Below, piece by piece: positions 1 to 8,287 of a DNA stretch of 64,000 bases. Origin of the DNA: Bin87 sp965115825 (GTDB taxonomy: Bacteria > Chloroflexota > Dehalococcoidia > Lucifugimonadales > UBA3495); the NCBI GenBank assembly GCA_965115825.1, contig OZ220464.1, forward strand, positions 2,666,001-2,730,000, read 5' to 3'. Under the pieces are notes generated by a model. It was not told where the DNA came from. It did not search any database and saw only the letters and a program-made list of their open reading frames with translations. The translations under genes were made by a program, and so were the position numbers. Position 1 is the first letter of the stretch. Each line of letters opens with the position of its first letter.

Positions 1-134
1 GGTTGAGCAATTCTTCCACCGTAGCGTCATAGCCCTTGGCCGCGCGCGCTTCCAGCTCAGAGTACTGCGCTCCGAAACCGGCCCGGCGCATCAAGTGGGC
101 CATCAATGCAATGTCATGGTTCTGGTCTGCCATT
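1..134 (-). CDS. DUF1800-family protein, N-terminal fragment (runs off window)
   Basis: Only the first 44 codons are inside the window. They start with ATG at 134, preceded by an AGGAGG Shine-Dalgarno about 8 nt upstream. The visible peptide has the look of the DUF1800 N-terminus: HLMRRAGFGA, then an ELEARAAKGY segment and VEELLN, matching the family pattern of an early RRxGFGA motif followed by a short helix and 've.LL'. DUF1800 proteins are large, often exported, and of unknown biochemical role; they are frequently paired with a DUF1501 protein, which would lie outside this window. The family call rests on about 40 residues. Confidence 0.65.
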
Positions 135-435
135 GGTTTAAGCCTCCTCTAATTCCGAACTAACAAGATCCGAGCTAACAAGTCGCCGGCGCTATCCTAT
201 CATTAAGCGCCCCATCCCTCAACACCCGTCTATAATGAGGCCCTTGCAAAACGGCGCGACAATCATTGGGCAAGACGCGTCAAGCCGATGATTGCTGCAC
301 AGCAGAGCGTAGGAAGTCGAGTACCGTTGAGGCGCAAGCGGCGAAAAGAGCGTTTCGCAAGCGCCTCTGGGCTTCCGTGCCTCCCATTCCGATATAGCAG
401 CATAACCGGGAGAGGCGGCGTCCTTGAACCGTAAA
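135..435. other. intergenic region, no gene recognised
   Basis: Between the DUF1800 start and the terminator of the next gene. Apart from the candidate DUF1800 promoter I see no coding or structural signal; the short reading frames here have no recognisable product. Confidence 0.5.
194..222 (-). promoter_or_regulatory. candidate promoter for the DUF1800 gene
   Basis: On the minus strand TTGAGG (222-217) and TAGGAT (199-194) are separated by 17 nt and lie about 60 nt upstream of the DUF1800 start. Each hexamer matches the sigma-70 consensus at 4 of 6 positions. Weak candidate. Confidence 0.3.
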
Positions 436-473
436 AACGGCAGGGGCAGGCCCGCAGACCCACCCCTGCCGTT
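436..473 (-). terminator. rho-independent terminator of the Fn3/TIG protein gene
   Basis: The stem AACGGCAGGGG (436-446) pairs perfectly with CCCCTGCCGTT (463-473), 11 bp. Read on the minus strand the stem runs straight into TTTTT, a classical intrinsic terminator. It sits about 45 nt after the stop of the 518-3937 gene. Confidence 0.8.
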
Positions 474-517
474 GCCGTTTCCCAACTATCGGGCAAGCGC
501 AGCGGTTTGCCGCCAGC

Positions 518-3500
518 CTACCAGACCATCAGGTTCCAGCAGTTGCCGCCGGCGCTGCAGGTCAGGCTGCGGCTCTTGCCGCCCAGGGCTACGTCCTCAA
601 CGTCCTCGGTGACCAGCACCCAGTAGGGTTCGCCGGCTACCAGCTCCGTCAAGGTGTTCAGCTCCGCGAACTCCGGACGGCTGTCGTAGAACAGCCACTC
701 CTTGCCGATGCCGTCAAAGTAGAACACCGCCGCCAGGCTGTCGCCCAGCGGAGCCAAAGCCTCGGCTACCGGCGTCTCCTGCCCCAAGGGGCCCTCAGAC
801 AGGATTTCCAGCTCGCCGATGGCAACCGTCTCTTCAACCTCCAGCAGTACGCTGTACCGGCCTTCATCCAGACCCGGACAGACGACGCCCTCCACGGTAA
901 CGGCGCCATCGCCGTCAGTGCTGGGCGCACCAGTAGGCTTAACATCCCGACCGCCGATTTCCACCCGGTCAATGCGGGAATGCACCGGCAGCCGGGACGC
1001 CGACAGCGTCACGCTGTCCCCAGGCTGGCACTCACCAGGCTCAATCGTAATGATGGACGCCGGCACGGCATACTCACCCAAGCGAACCAAATCGCTGTAC
1101 TTGGCCTCAATCCGGCTGGTGGAGGGGATGCTAACCGCCCCGCTAACCTGATGTTCAACGAACCAGCGCCCGGTGCCATCGGCGTACTGGCTGTACTCCC
1201 GTTCCCGCTCACCGTCCGTAACGGTGATGGTGATGGCATCCAGCCGAGTGCTGTCCGGGTTGTCCACCGGCCAGTTCTCCCCGGAGATGGTAACCACGTC
1301 CCGAGGCCCGGCCACGGCCGGCGTAACCTTCACGTCAGGCTCCGGGATGGTGATAACCACGCTGCCGGTGTAGCCGTTCTGGTCAACGACCTTGATGGTA
1401 TGGGCTCCCGGCGTCAAAGCCGGGTTGGCGCCGCCGTCAGCCTCCGGCCAGACGGCCACGGCGAAGACGCACCTACCGGCGCTGGAAACGGGAACCTCCC
1501 CATCGCTGTCCAACGAATCCGAATGCACCTTCAAAGGCACACCGTCCAAGGTAATGTTCTCCGCCATAATGGCGTTGCCGGAACCGGAACCGAAGCCCAC
1601 GCAAGTCAGCGTAACCATCTCGTTGGGCCTGGCTTGCGGCTGGCTCACGTTCAGCACCGCCGACTGGATGGTAACCTTGGCGTCCTCAGACTTGTCGCCC
1701 CATTTAGCGTCAATCCGCACCGTTACGCCCAGAGACACCCCGTTGACGTCCGGCGGGAGGTCAAACGTCGCCGTCGCCGAACCGTCCTGGCCGATGCCGG
1801 TTGACGACACATTGCCCGTGAACACCTCGCCGCCCAGCTTCAACTCCTTGAACCCGGCCCCAACAGTGGGAAAATCCTGGGCGAAGACCGTTATCGTATC
1901 GCCTACTCTAGCTTCAGTCGGCGACACTCTGATGGACGGCAGCAGCTCAAAGTCCTCATAATCTGCGCCGGACGTGCGGCCTTCGCCGTCTTCCACGCAG
2001 AGGAGGTTGTCGTTGCCCGGCTTGAAGGTCGGCGCCGTAACCTCAAAGGTAATGGCCGCCTTGTCATCGCTGCCCACCGTAGCGGCAGCCAACTCGGTGC
2101 CAGCGTCAACGATGCCCACATCGCACAGGTGCCGGGCGAAGACCTTATCGCTGGCCGCCTTGTCCTTGCTGGCCACGGTGTAGGTCATCTCGGAGGAGTT
2201 GAGCGTGTAGTGGAAGCAGAACTCGTTGCCGGCGCCGGGGCCCATGGCTGCTTTCATCTTGTCGCAGTTCAGGGTTTCCCACCATTTGGCTACGGCGTAG
2301 CGGGCCGCTTTGCGCTGGTTGACGTAAGCGACGGCGGAAACCCCATTGTTGAACCCGCTGGCGTTGACCGTCAGCTCGTCGCCGCGCTCGCCGTCCGCGT
2401 CGGACAGCGAGATTTTAGCCAAGGTGCTTACGTACACGCCCTGCCGCTCGTAAATAGAGCGACTGCCGGTAGGGGTTTTGGCGCTCAGCTCCATGCCCTT
2501 TTCCATCCGCCGCTCAATACGGCCGGGGAGGGTGTCTTTGAAGCCCAGCACGTCAAAAGCTACGGTGTGGGTTCCCGCTTCGGAGGGGTTTCTGATGCCG
2601 GAGCTGCCCAAGATGACCATGGTCAAATCCTGACTGGTGCCTAACCCGTTGGGGCCTTCGCAAGCGTCCGAATCGCCGGTGCACATATCGGGGATGCGGA
2701 CGGTAATGCTGACGTCGTCTTTATCATCGTCAAAGTAAGAGTCGGCGTCAATCTCCGGGGCTTCGGTGGCATACACCGGAGCTCCGTTGCCGGTGGCAAC
2801 GGTGTCCGGCGAGTTGGCGACGAAGTAGATTGAGCTGGCCGGGATGGCATCAGGAACTTGGAAATCGTCTTCCAGGAACAGGACGATGCGGGAGCCTACC
2901 GGCAACGGAGTCTCCAGGCTGGTAAGTTTCACCGTGAGCTCGGGCGCGCCGCCCGACGTGGTGTTGTCCGACTCAATCATGCCGAGGAATTTGGTGTTGG
3001 TAATGTCCGTCGGCGCATCCTTGTCTACCTGGATGGTCACATCCGAAAATGGGCCGGTGCCGGCGGCGTTGTTGGCCGCCACCGAGAACTTCCACCAACG
3101 GTTGTGGTCGTCCCCTCCATCGTTAGCCGCCCCGCCGTCGAATCCCGCGCCTGAAAATTCAGTAGGATAATTCGGGTGCAAATCGTTCTTCCAAGTGCCT
3201 TCGTCGTAAATCGAGGACAAGGCGCCGATGGCAGCGGCCGTTCCGCCTGTCCAGCCCTTGAAGTGATAGGAGGTAATGGGGCTGCCTCCGTCATCCGCTG
3301 GCATATCCCAAAAAACGTAGAGGGAAACTGCGGGCGCATCGACAACGGCTAGACCTGCTGTAGTGGTGCCGCGTGCCAGATTCTCCGCAGCGCTTAGCCA
3401 CCACAATTGCTTCACCGTTAGATGCCGGACTGGGCCGGGCACGGTCGCCGCCGGGGTTCCCGTTGCGGAGGTACTCCAGGGGCCGAAAGTGCTGGCGCAG

Positions 3501-3937
3501 GTTACGCGCACCTGCACTTCGTAGGCGGAACCGTTGGTGAGGCCGGTAATCTGCGCCGCGCCGGAAAGGTTGCGCTGGTTGATGGTAATCTCTCCGGTAA
3601 AGGCCGTGAAGTCGCCGGAGGTTCCCTGCCGGTATTGAATGTCAAACCCGGTGTATTCCGGGCTGCCGTTAGTGGCAGCGGCGGATCCGCCATCCGCAGC
3701 AGCGGGGAGCATTACGGCCAGGGCCGTGTTTTTGGCCGTCAGGGTAGGGGCAGCCGGCTTGGTGGTGGGGGTAGTTTGGAAGCCGGAGCCGCCTTCGGCG
3801 CAGGCGCCTTCTTGAGCGCTGGCCGGGCCGGGGTCAGGTAGGGCCAGGAGGCCAAAAAGGGCCAGCGCGCCGACCACGGCCAAGGCCGTGATGGCCAGCG
3901 GCGCCGACCGTGAGAGTTTTTGGAGTTTGGGTTTCAT
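518..3937 (-). CDS. large secreted Fn3/TIG-like surface protein (1139 aa)
   Basis: It has a Sec-type signal: a KPKLQK basic start, hydrophobic core at about residues 13-35, and probable cleavage near ASAQ. A Fn3-like domain follows (about 58-160), then a second Fn3-like module beginning VPGPV (about 166-305) with the 'DDGGSPI' signature also seen in the 30767-33418 protein. The centre and C-terminal half hold beta-sandwich segments resembling IPT/TIG repeats (VSPTEARVGDTITV, VTPAVAGPRDVVTI, IEPGECQPGDSVTL). The protein ends in a conserved tail, SLTCSAGGNCWNLMVW, shared with the paralogue at 61887-63008. GGAGG lies about 10 nt before ATG 3937. No LPXTG or other anchor is visible, so it is probably released or retained through its C-terminal domain. 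Function unknown; adhesion or matrix is inference from architecture. Confidence 0.85.
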   Translation of the reverse strand: MKPKLQKLSRSAPLAITALAVVGALALFGLLALPDPGPASAQEGACAEGGSGFQTTPTTKPAAPTLTAKNTALAVMLPAAADGGSAAATNGSPEYTGFDIQYRQGTSGDFTAFTGEITINQRNLSGAAQITGLTNGSAYEVQVRVTCASTFGPWSTSATGTPAATVPGPVRHLTVKQLWWLSAAENLARGTTTAGLAVVDAPAVSLYVFWDMPADDGGSPITSYHFKGWTGGTAAAIGALSSIYDEGTWKNDLHPNYPTEFSGAGFDGGAANDGGDDHNRWWKFSVAANNAAGTGPFSDVTIQVDKDAPTDITNTKFLGMIESDNTTSGGAPELTVKLTSLETPLPVGSRIVLFLEDDFQVPDAIPASSIYFVANSPDTVATGNGAPVYATEAPEIDADSYFDDDKDDVSITVRIPDMCTGDSDACEGPNGLGTSQDLTMVILGSSGIRNPSEAGTHTVAFDVLGFKDTLPGRIERRMEKGMELSAKTPTGSRSIYERQGVYVSTLAKISLSDADGERGDELTVNASGFNNGVSAVAYVNQRKAARYAVAKWWETLNCDKMKAAMGPGAGNEFCFHYTLNSSEMTYTVASKDKAASDKVFARHLCDVGIVDAGTELAAATVGSDDKAAITFEVTAPTFKPGNDNLLCVEDGEGRTSGADYEDFELLPSIRVSPTEARVGDTITVFAQDFPTVGAGFKELKLGGEVFTGNVSSTGIGQDGSATATFDLPPDVNGVSLGVTVRIDAKWGDKSEDAKVTIQSAVLNVSQPQARPNEMVTLTCVGFGSGSGNAIMAENITLDGVPLKVHSDSLDSDGEVPVSSAGRCVFAVAVWPEADGGANPALTPGAHTIKVVDQNGYTGSVVITIPEPDVKVTPAVAGPRDVVTISGENWPVDNPDSTRLDAITITVTDGEREREYSQYADGTGRWFVEHQVSGAVSIPSTSRIEAKYSDLVRLGEYAVPASIITIEPGECQPGDSVTLSASRLPVHSRIDRVEIGGRDVKPTGAPSTDGDGAVTVEGVVCPGLDEGRYSVLLEVEETVAIGELEILSEGPLGQETPVAEALAPLGDSLAAVFYFDGIGKEWLFYDSRPEFAELNTLTELVAGEPYWVLVTEDVEDVALGGKSRSLTCSAGGNCWNLMVW

Positions 3938-4022
3938 TTGGATAAAACCTCCGGTGTGGTTGGTGTGAGGTTCCGGCTGGGGCCGGAACTATGGTGTGGG
4001 AATGTCCGGCGGGGTGGACCTC

Positions 4023-4048
4023 GGGGGGGGGGGGGGGGGGGGGGGGGG
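4023..4048. repeat. homopolymeric G26 tract
   Basis: Twenty-six consecutive G on the plus strand, 85 bp upstream of the ATG of the minus-strand Fn3/TIG gene and between its proposed promoter and its start, so it would be a C26 run in the mRNA leader. Such tracts are prone to slipped-strand length change. The homologous leader of the 61887-63008 paralogue lacks it. Confidence 0.9.
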
Positions 4049-4072
4049 TAATGAGCATGATGCCTCCTTGTT

Positions 4073-4340
4073 GTCAGAATCAGGATTTACGGGATGTGGG
4101 GATTTTCAGGATTTTGGGGTTGCCTCCTTGTCGTCAGAATCGGGATGGGAGGGTTGCCTCCGTGATGTGGGTTGCGGCTTGCGCCGGGAGTTCGCTGGGG
4201 CATTATAAACCGAGAAGTATTACGGGAGTATTACGAGAATGGGGGAATTTGGGGTGATTTTGGGGAAATGGACGGGATGGATGGGGTTTGAGGGGGTGTT
4301 GTCAGAATCAGGATTTACAGGATTTGGGGATTTACAGGAT
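4073..4340 (+). repeat. 40-bp dispersed repeat: two full copies and one fragment
   Basis: Full copies at 4073-4112 and 4301-4340, with a degenerate partial copy starting at 4133. The unit begins GTCAGAATCAGGATTT and ends near GGATTTTCAGGAT; inside, GGATT recurs about every 9 nt. The first copy and the fragment follow an identical TGCCTCCTTG, so they are a local duplication. The same unit recurs 16 more times in plus orientation and once inverted in this window. Confidence 0.9.
4202..4235 (-). promoter_or_regulatory. promoter region of the Fn3/TIG gene, shared with its paralogue
   Basis: On the minus strand a TATAAT box (4207-4202) is preceded by two direct CGTAATACT boxes 11 nt apart (4235-4227 and 4224-4216). 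The same arrangement stands before the paralogue at 61617-61650. One helical turn between the boxes suggests an activator or repressor site; no good -35 hexamer is visible, which would fit activator dependence. It implies a leader of about 260 nt containing the 40-bp repeats and the G26 tract. Confidence 0.55.
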
Positions 4341-4544
4341 TGGGGGTTGCTTGCATTGGGTGGGATGTGGGTTGCGCCGGGGCGTTGTTGTTAGTGGAAT
4401 CTCCTTGCCGTCAATCACCTGCTTTCGCGCAGCAATGCCAGCGTCGGGATAGGAGCGGCGGAGGACTTGCGGGACGGAAATGCAACGGACCGGCATCGGG
4501 TCAAACGGGCCGGCGCCGAACGCGGACGCCGTGACTAGGGGGGC
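4341..4544. other. intergenic, nothing recognised
   Basis: Stretch between the last 40-bp repeat and the end of yraN. A 64-codon plus-strand frame exists but has no start signal or recognisable product. Confidence 0.45.
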
Positions 4545-4946
4545 TTATTTCTCTACCGCGTTCTCCAAGTGGTGAATGCTTGCCACTCGCCGGCCGGGGC
4601 CCAGTTGGATGGCGACCAAATCGATACGCCAGTGAACGTCGGCGGACAGCCCTTCCCGCTGGCCGAGAAAATCCTCTGCGGCTAACGCCAAGCGTCGAGA
4701 TTTGGCGGGAGTTACGGACTCTTCCGGGGAGCCGTAGGAGTTTCCGCGACGGGTGCGCACTTCTACGAAAACCCAGACCGGGCCGTCGCGGGCAATCAGG
4801 TCAACTTCTCCCCAGCGGCAGAGGTAGTTTGCAGCAACAACGCGGTAGCCTTTGGCCTCCAAGTGGATGCGGGCGAGTCGTTCACCGATGGCGCCGACTT
4901 GTTGAGGGTTGGGGCCGGATTCGCACGCTTCATTGGAGTTGAGCAT
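4545..4946 (-). CDS. yraN: YraN/UPF0102 family endonuclease-like protein
   Basis: 133 aa from ATG 4946, overlapping the end of rnhB by 17 nt. An upstream in-frame ATG at 5078 would lie deep inside rnhB and adds unrelated sequence. The family pattern is clear: QxGAxGERLARxHLEAKGY at the N-terminus, then GEVDLIARDG and VFVEVRTRRG, which are the GE-D...EVK nuclease core of the Holliday-junction-resolvase-like (PD-(D/E)XK) fold. Here the usual Lys of EVK is Arg, common in this family. The rnhB-yraN pairing is conserved in many bacteria. Precise activity is not established for most members. Confidence 0.88.
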   Translation of the reverse strand: MLNSNEACESGPNPQQVGAIGERLARIHLEAKGYRVVAANYLCRWGEVDLIARDGPVWVFVEVRTRRGNSYGSPEESVTPAKSRRLALAAEDFLGQREGLSADVHWRIDLVAIQLGPGRRVASIHHLENAVEK

Positions 4947-5604
4947 CGTTAAAAGGCCCGTCCTGAAAAAGCCCATCCTGGCGCAGCGGCTTGAAGGAAT
5001 GTCGGTGAATCGGCGTTGGCCCCAACTCATACAGGCAGCGGAGGTGCTGGGCAGTGGCATAGCCTTTGTGGCGCGCAAAGCCGTAGCCCGGGTACAGTCG
5101 GTCGGCCTGTCGCATCCCGGCGTCTCGCGTCACTTTGGCAAGGATGCTGGCGGCGGCGATGGATAACGATTTGGCGTCTCCTTTGACTATTCTGCGGAAG
5201 GGCAGGGGACATTCTTTAATGACGGGGACTCTAATAGCGGGAACCCAGTCCAGCAGCAGGGCGGCCGGGGCCGGGCGCAGGGCCGCTACGGCCGCCAGCA
5301 TCGCCTTATGCACGGCTCCGCCGATGCCGGCGCGGTCGATTTCCGCCGGCTCCACCTGCTCGACGGCCCAGGCCAGGGAGTTGGCGCGAATGAGTTCGGC
5401 TGCCCTTTCGCGCTGCGTTTCCGATAGACGTTTGCTGTCGTCAATCGCGTCCAGCCACTGCTCTGCGCCATTCAGCGCGGGGGGCAGGATGACGGCGGCG
5501 GCGGCCACCGGGCCGGCCAGCGGCCCGCGCCCGGCTTCATCAACGCCGGCCACCAGGCGCAAACCGTCGGAGTGGAAGGCTCTTTCCAGGGAGAGGTCAG
5601 GCAT
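4930..5604 (-). CDS. rnhB: ribonuclease HII
   Basis: 224 aa. It removes RNA from RNA-DNA hybrids, including single misincorporated ribonucleotides. The N-terminal signature GVDEAGRGPLAGPV gives metal-binding Asp22-Glu23; LLLDWVPAIRV and AKVTRDAGM supply further conserved family positions; the C-terminal part carries GYGFARHKGYAT and PIHRHSF. Length is normal for the family. It overlaps the end of mnmA by 8 nt and yraN by 17 nt, so the three are probably translated from one mRNA. Confidence 0.95.
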   Translation of the reverse strand: MPDLSLERAFHSDGLRLVAGVDEAGRGPLAGPVAAAAVILPPALNGAEQWLDAIDDSKRLSETQRERAAELIRANSLAWAVEQVEPAEIDRAGIGGAVHKAMLAAVAALRPAPAALLLDWVPAIRVPVIKECPLPFRRIVKGDAKSLSIAAASILAKVTRDAGMRQADRLYPGYGFARHKGYATAQHLRCLYELGPTPIHRHSFKPLRQDGLFQDGPFNDAQLQ

Positions 5605-6739
5605 TGCCGCTGTCGGCGGTCAGGGTCAGCGCGGGCGCGTCAGGTTGGCAGCCGGCGATTGCGCCGCCGCCCAGAACGGTATCGCCCCGATAAAATACGG
5701 CGGCCTGGCCGGGGGTGATGGCGCGCTGAGGCTCTTGGAATCGGGCCAGCGCGCCATCACCAACGGCGCTTACGGTAGCGGGAGCCTCGGCGAACTTGTA
5801 GCGGATTTTCACCGTAACCGGCGTGTCCGGCGCCGGCGGGCTACCGAAAACCCACGACGCGGGCGACACGAACAGGGTATCGCGGTACAGGTTTTCCTCG
5901 GAGCCGACCACCACGCGGCGGGTGTCGGGTTCCAGCCTGATGACGAAGCGCGGCGGCCCTCCGGAAAGCCCCAGGCCCCGGCGCTGGCCCACGGTGAAAT
6001 ACTGGATGCCGTGGTGCTGCCCCAGGACGTTGCCGTCCGGGTCAACGATGTCGCCCGGCTTTTCGTCGGTGCGCTGCCGCAGGAACTCCCGGTAGTCTCC
6101 GGTGGGGATGAAGCAGATGTCCTGGCTGTCGGGCTTGTCGGCGTTGGGAAAGCCGGCCGCGGCGGCCAGCCGGCGGATTTCAGACTTGGGATAGCGCCCT
6201 ACCGGCATGAGCGTCGCCGCCAGCTGCTCCTGCCGCATTCCGAAGAGGACGTAGGACTGGTCTTTGTCTGCGTCAACGCCGCGACGGAGGGCCCAGATGC
6301 CGGCTCCGTGAGGCTCGATGCGGGCGTAGTGTCCGGTGGCGACGTGGCTGGCCTGCATCATCCGGGCGCGCTGGGCCAGAAAGCTGAATTTGATTTTATC
6401 GTTGCAGGCGATGCAGGGATGAGGCGTGCGCCCGCTTTCGTACTCTCGCCGGAAATAATCGATGACAAACGCGCGGAACTCGCGCTGAACGCTGAGGACA
6501 TAATGAGGAGCGTCCAGCATCCGACAGACGGCGCGGGCATCCTCAACGTCGTCGATGGTACAGCAGCCCCGATAGTGTTCGGGCAAGTCCGCCTGGTCGA
6601 CGTCATACAGTTTCATGGTGACGCCGATAACGTCCCAGCCCTGCCGGCGGAGCAGCAGAGCGGCCACCGATGAATCAACGCCGCCGCTCATGGCGACGAC
6701 GACGCGGCCGGGGGTTGCATTGTCCGCGATAGAGCTCAT
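5597..6739 (-). CDS. mnmA: tRNA-specific 2-thiouridylase MnmA
   Basis: 380 aa. It thiolates U34 of Glu/Gln/Lys tRNAs using ATP and a persulfide sulfur donor. The PP-loop SGGVDSS is at residues 18-24; the two catalytic cysteines are in PHPCIACND and DSQDICFIPTG; FTVGQRRGLG and the C-terminal beta-barrel follow. The start is ATG 6739, 3 nt after the stop of the PaREP1-like gene upstream, with no strong Shine-Dalgarno, suggesting coupled translation. The first four codons (MSSI) are duplicated upstream of PaREP1 copy 1, showing that a tandem duplication had its edge inside this gene. Confidence 0.95.
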   Translation of the reverse strand: MSSIADNATPGRVVVAMSGGVDSSVAALLLRRQGWDVIGVTMKLYDVDQADLPEHYRGCCTIDDVEDARAVCRMLDAPHYVLSVQREFRAFVIDYFRREYESGRTPHPCIACNDKIKFSFLAQRARMMQASHVATGHYARIEPHGAGIWALRRGVDADKDQSYVLFGMRQEQLAATLMPVGRYPKSEIRRLAAAAGFPNADKPDSQDICFIPTGDYREFLRQRTDEKPGDIVDPDGNVLGQHHGIQYFTVGQRRGLGLSGGPPRFVIRLEPDTRRVVVGSEENLYRDTLFVSPASWVFGSPPAPDTPVTVKIRYKFAEAPATVSAVGDGALARFQEPQRAITPGQAAVFYRGDTVLGGGAIAGCQPDAPALTLTADSGNA

Positions 6740-6742
6740 GGT

Positions 6743-7198
6743 TTAATTGTCGCCGTGGGCGGCCCATACGTCAAAGGGGAGGCCGTCGGTGTATTCGTCG
6801 GGGAGCTGCTGCCAGAGGATATGCATCAAGAAAGCAGCGTCTTCGAGGGCGAGTTCGGCGCCCCTTTGATCAAGGTGTATTTCGTAGAAATTGCCGTGCA
6901 ACGATTCGGCTTGCAGCAAAGCTCGGCGGATTGCGGGCTCGCCGTGTGGAGCTTCGTCTGCGATTTGGCGGATTATGGTCCGGATTTCCTCGTGGCCAAA
7001 GTGGCGCCGGCCGCGATGGGCGGCGACTGCCTTGGCCAACTGCGCCACTGCGCCCCAGCCTTTTTCGCCGGCCTGGCATAGGTCTCCTGCGGACAGGTAG
7101 GTTGGCCATTTTGACCAGTATTCGCGGGCCTTGGGGAGATGCTTGCGGATGCGTTCATCCCGGCGGGACGGGGTTTCGCGGCGAACTCTGGGCGGCAT
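6743..7198 (-). CDS. PaREP1/HEPN-like protein, copy 1
   Basis: 151 aa from ATG 7198, which has GAGGA 4 nt upstream; the same start context is seen in copies 2 and 3. A longer frame back to 7231 begins with MSSI, a remnant of a duplicated mnmA 5' end, and is unlikely to be the real start. All three copies share MPPRVRRETPSRRDERIRKH, then QAGEKGWGAVAQL.KAVA, a late ALHGNFYE-type motif and an ILWQQLPDEYT tail. This matches the PaREP1 branch of the HEPN superfamily: an all-helical protein with a conserved Glu-Lys-Trp helix and Asn-Phe-Tyr near the end. HEPN proteins are often RNases or toxin/antitoxin partners; PaREP1 members are uncharacterised. This is the most diverged of the three. Confidence 0.8.
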   Translation of the reverse strand: MPPRVRRETPSRRDERIRKHLPKAREYWSKWPTYLSAGDLCQAGEKGWGAVAQLAKAVAAHRGRRHFGHEEIRTIIRQIADEAPHGEPAIRRALLQAESLHGNFYEIHLDQRGAELALEDAAFLMHILWQQLPDEYTDGLPFDVWAAHGDN

Positions 7199-7234
7199 GG
7201 TTCCTCGATAGCGGTTGGTGATAGAGCTCATGGT

Positions 7235-7690
7235 TTAATTGTCGCCCTGGGCGGCCCATACGTCAAACGGGAGGCTGTCGGTGTATTCGTCGGGGAGCTG
7301 CTGCCAGAGAATCCGGAGCAGTGGACGCGCTTCCGATAGATCGAAACGGGCCAGCTCCAACGTCATAAAGACTTCATAAAAATTGCCGTGCAAAGCCTCG
7401 GCGGCTCTGATGCCCCGGTAAATCAACTGCGCCTGTTCCGGCAGTTCGTTGGCGAGGGCGGTGAGGGCTTCCCTTATCGCATCATGGTCGTAATGCTCCC
7501 AGCCGCGAAGCGTTGCTACGGCTTTGGTCAGTTGGGCTACGGCGCCCCAGCCTTTTTCGCCGGCCTGGCATACATCGCCCTGCTCCAATTCCAGCGGGGC
7601 TTTCAGCCAGTAGGCTCGGGCCTGGGCTAAATGCTTGCGGATGCGTTCATCCCGGCGGGACGGGGTTTCGCGGCGAACTCTGGGCGGCAT
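7235..7690 (-). CDS. PaREP1/HEPN-like protein, copy 2
   Basis: 151 aa, ATG 7690 with GAGGA just upstream. It is nearly identical to copy 3 over the first ~90 residues (HLAQARAYWLKAPLELEQGD) and diverges after about residue 95. It sits between copies 1 and 3 with a spacer of only 36 nt to copy 1's start, so all three probably share an operon with mnmA. The identity gradient suggests recent duplication or gene conversion of the 5' half. Function as for copy 1. Confidence 0.8.
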   Translation of the reverse strand: MPPRVRRETPSRRDERIRKHLAQARAYWLKAPLELEQGDVCQAGEKGWGAVAQLTKAVATLRGWEHYDHDAIREALTALANELPEQAQLIYRGIRAAEALHGNFYEVFMTLELARFDLSEARPLLRILWQQLPDEYTDSLPFDVWAAQGDN

Positions 7691-7728
7691 GGTTCCTCGA
7701 TAATGGATGAGGGTTGGCGATGGCGCCC

Positions 7729-8187
7729 TTAATTATTGTCGTTGACGGCGGCCCATACGTCAAAGGGGACGCTGCCGGTGTATTCGTTGGGGAGCTGCTG
7801 CCAGAGGATATGGAGCAGTGGACGCAGGTCATTCAATGCAAACGTGGCTTCGCCAAGGGTCATGTACACTTCATAAAAATTGCCGTGCAATCTTTCCGCC
7901 GCGCCTTTGCCACGGTAGATTTGCTCTGCAAGTTCCGGCAGTTCGTTGGCGAGGGCGGTGAGGGCTTCCCTTATCGCATCATGGTCGTAATGCTCCCAGC
8001 CCTGAAGCGTTGCTACGGCTTTGGTCAGTTGGGCTACGGCGCCCCAGCCTTTTTCGCCGGCCTGGCATACATCGCCCTGCTCCAATTCCAGCGGGGCTTT
8101 CAGCCAGTAGGCTCGGGCCTGGGCTAAATGCTTGCGGATGCGTTCATCCCGGCGGGACGGGGTTTCGCGGCGAACTCTGGGCGGCAT
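7729..8187 (-). CDS. PaREP1/HEPN-like protein, copy 3
   Basis: 152 aa, ATG 8187 chosen because it has the same GAGGAACC Shine-Dalgarno context as its paralogues; a longer in-frame extension to 8355 overlaps the divergent monooxygenase gene and is unlikely. First gene of the probable PaREP1-PaREP1-PaREP1-mnmA-rnhB-yraN unit, transcribed away from the monooxygenase at 8288. The spacer 8188-8287 must hold both divergent promoters. Near-identical to copy 2 in its N-terminal two thirds. Confidence 0.8.
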   Translation of the reverse strand: MPPRVRRETPSRRDERIRKHLAQARAYWLKAPLELEQGDVCQAGEKGWGAVAQLTKAVATLQGWEHYDHDAIREALTALANELPELAEQIYRGKGAAERLHGNFYEVYMTLGEATFALNDLRPLLHILWQQLPNEYTGSVPFDVWAAVNDNN

Positions 8188-8287
8188 GGTTCCTCGATGC
8201 GGGTAGTCGTCGCTTGCGGCCGTGATGTCGGTAGTATAGCATCGGGCGGAATCAGCCACACTTTTCATCCGCAACGGAGGCAATGTT

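Noticed and set aside
980..1804. Long plus-strand frames opposite the Fn3/TIG gene
   Set aside because: Antisense shadows typical of high-GC codon bias; Arg/Pro/His-rich products with no ribosome site.
4073..4340. The 40-bp repeats as insertion-sequence ends
   Set aside because: No transposase, no terminal inverted repeats, and tandem arrays in one orientation do not fit an IS.
5135..6673. 512-codon plus-strand frame opposite rnhB/mnmA
   Set aside because: Shadow frame spanning two recognised genes.
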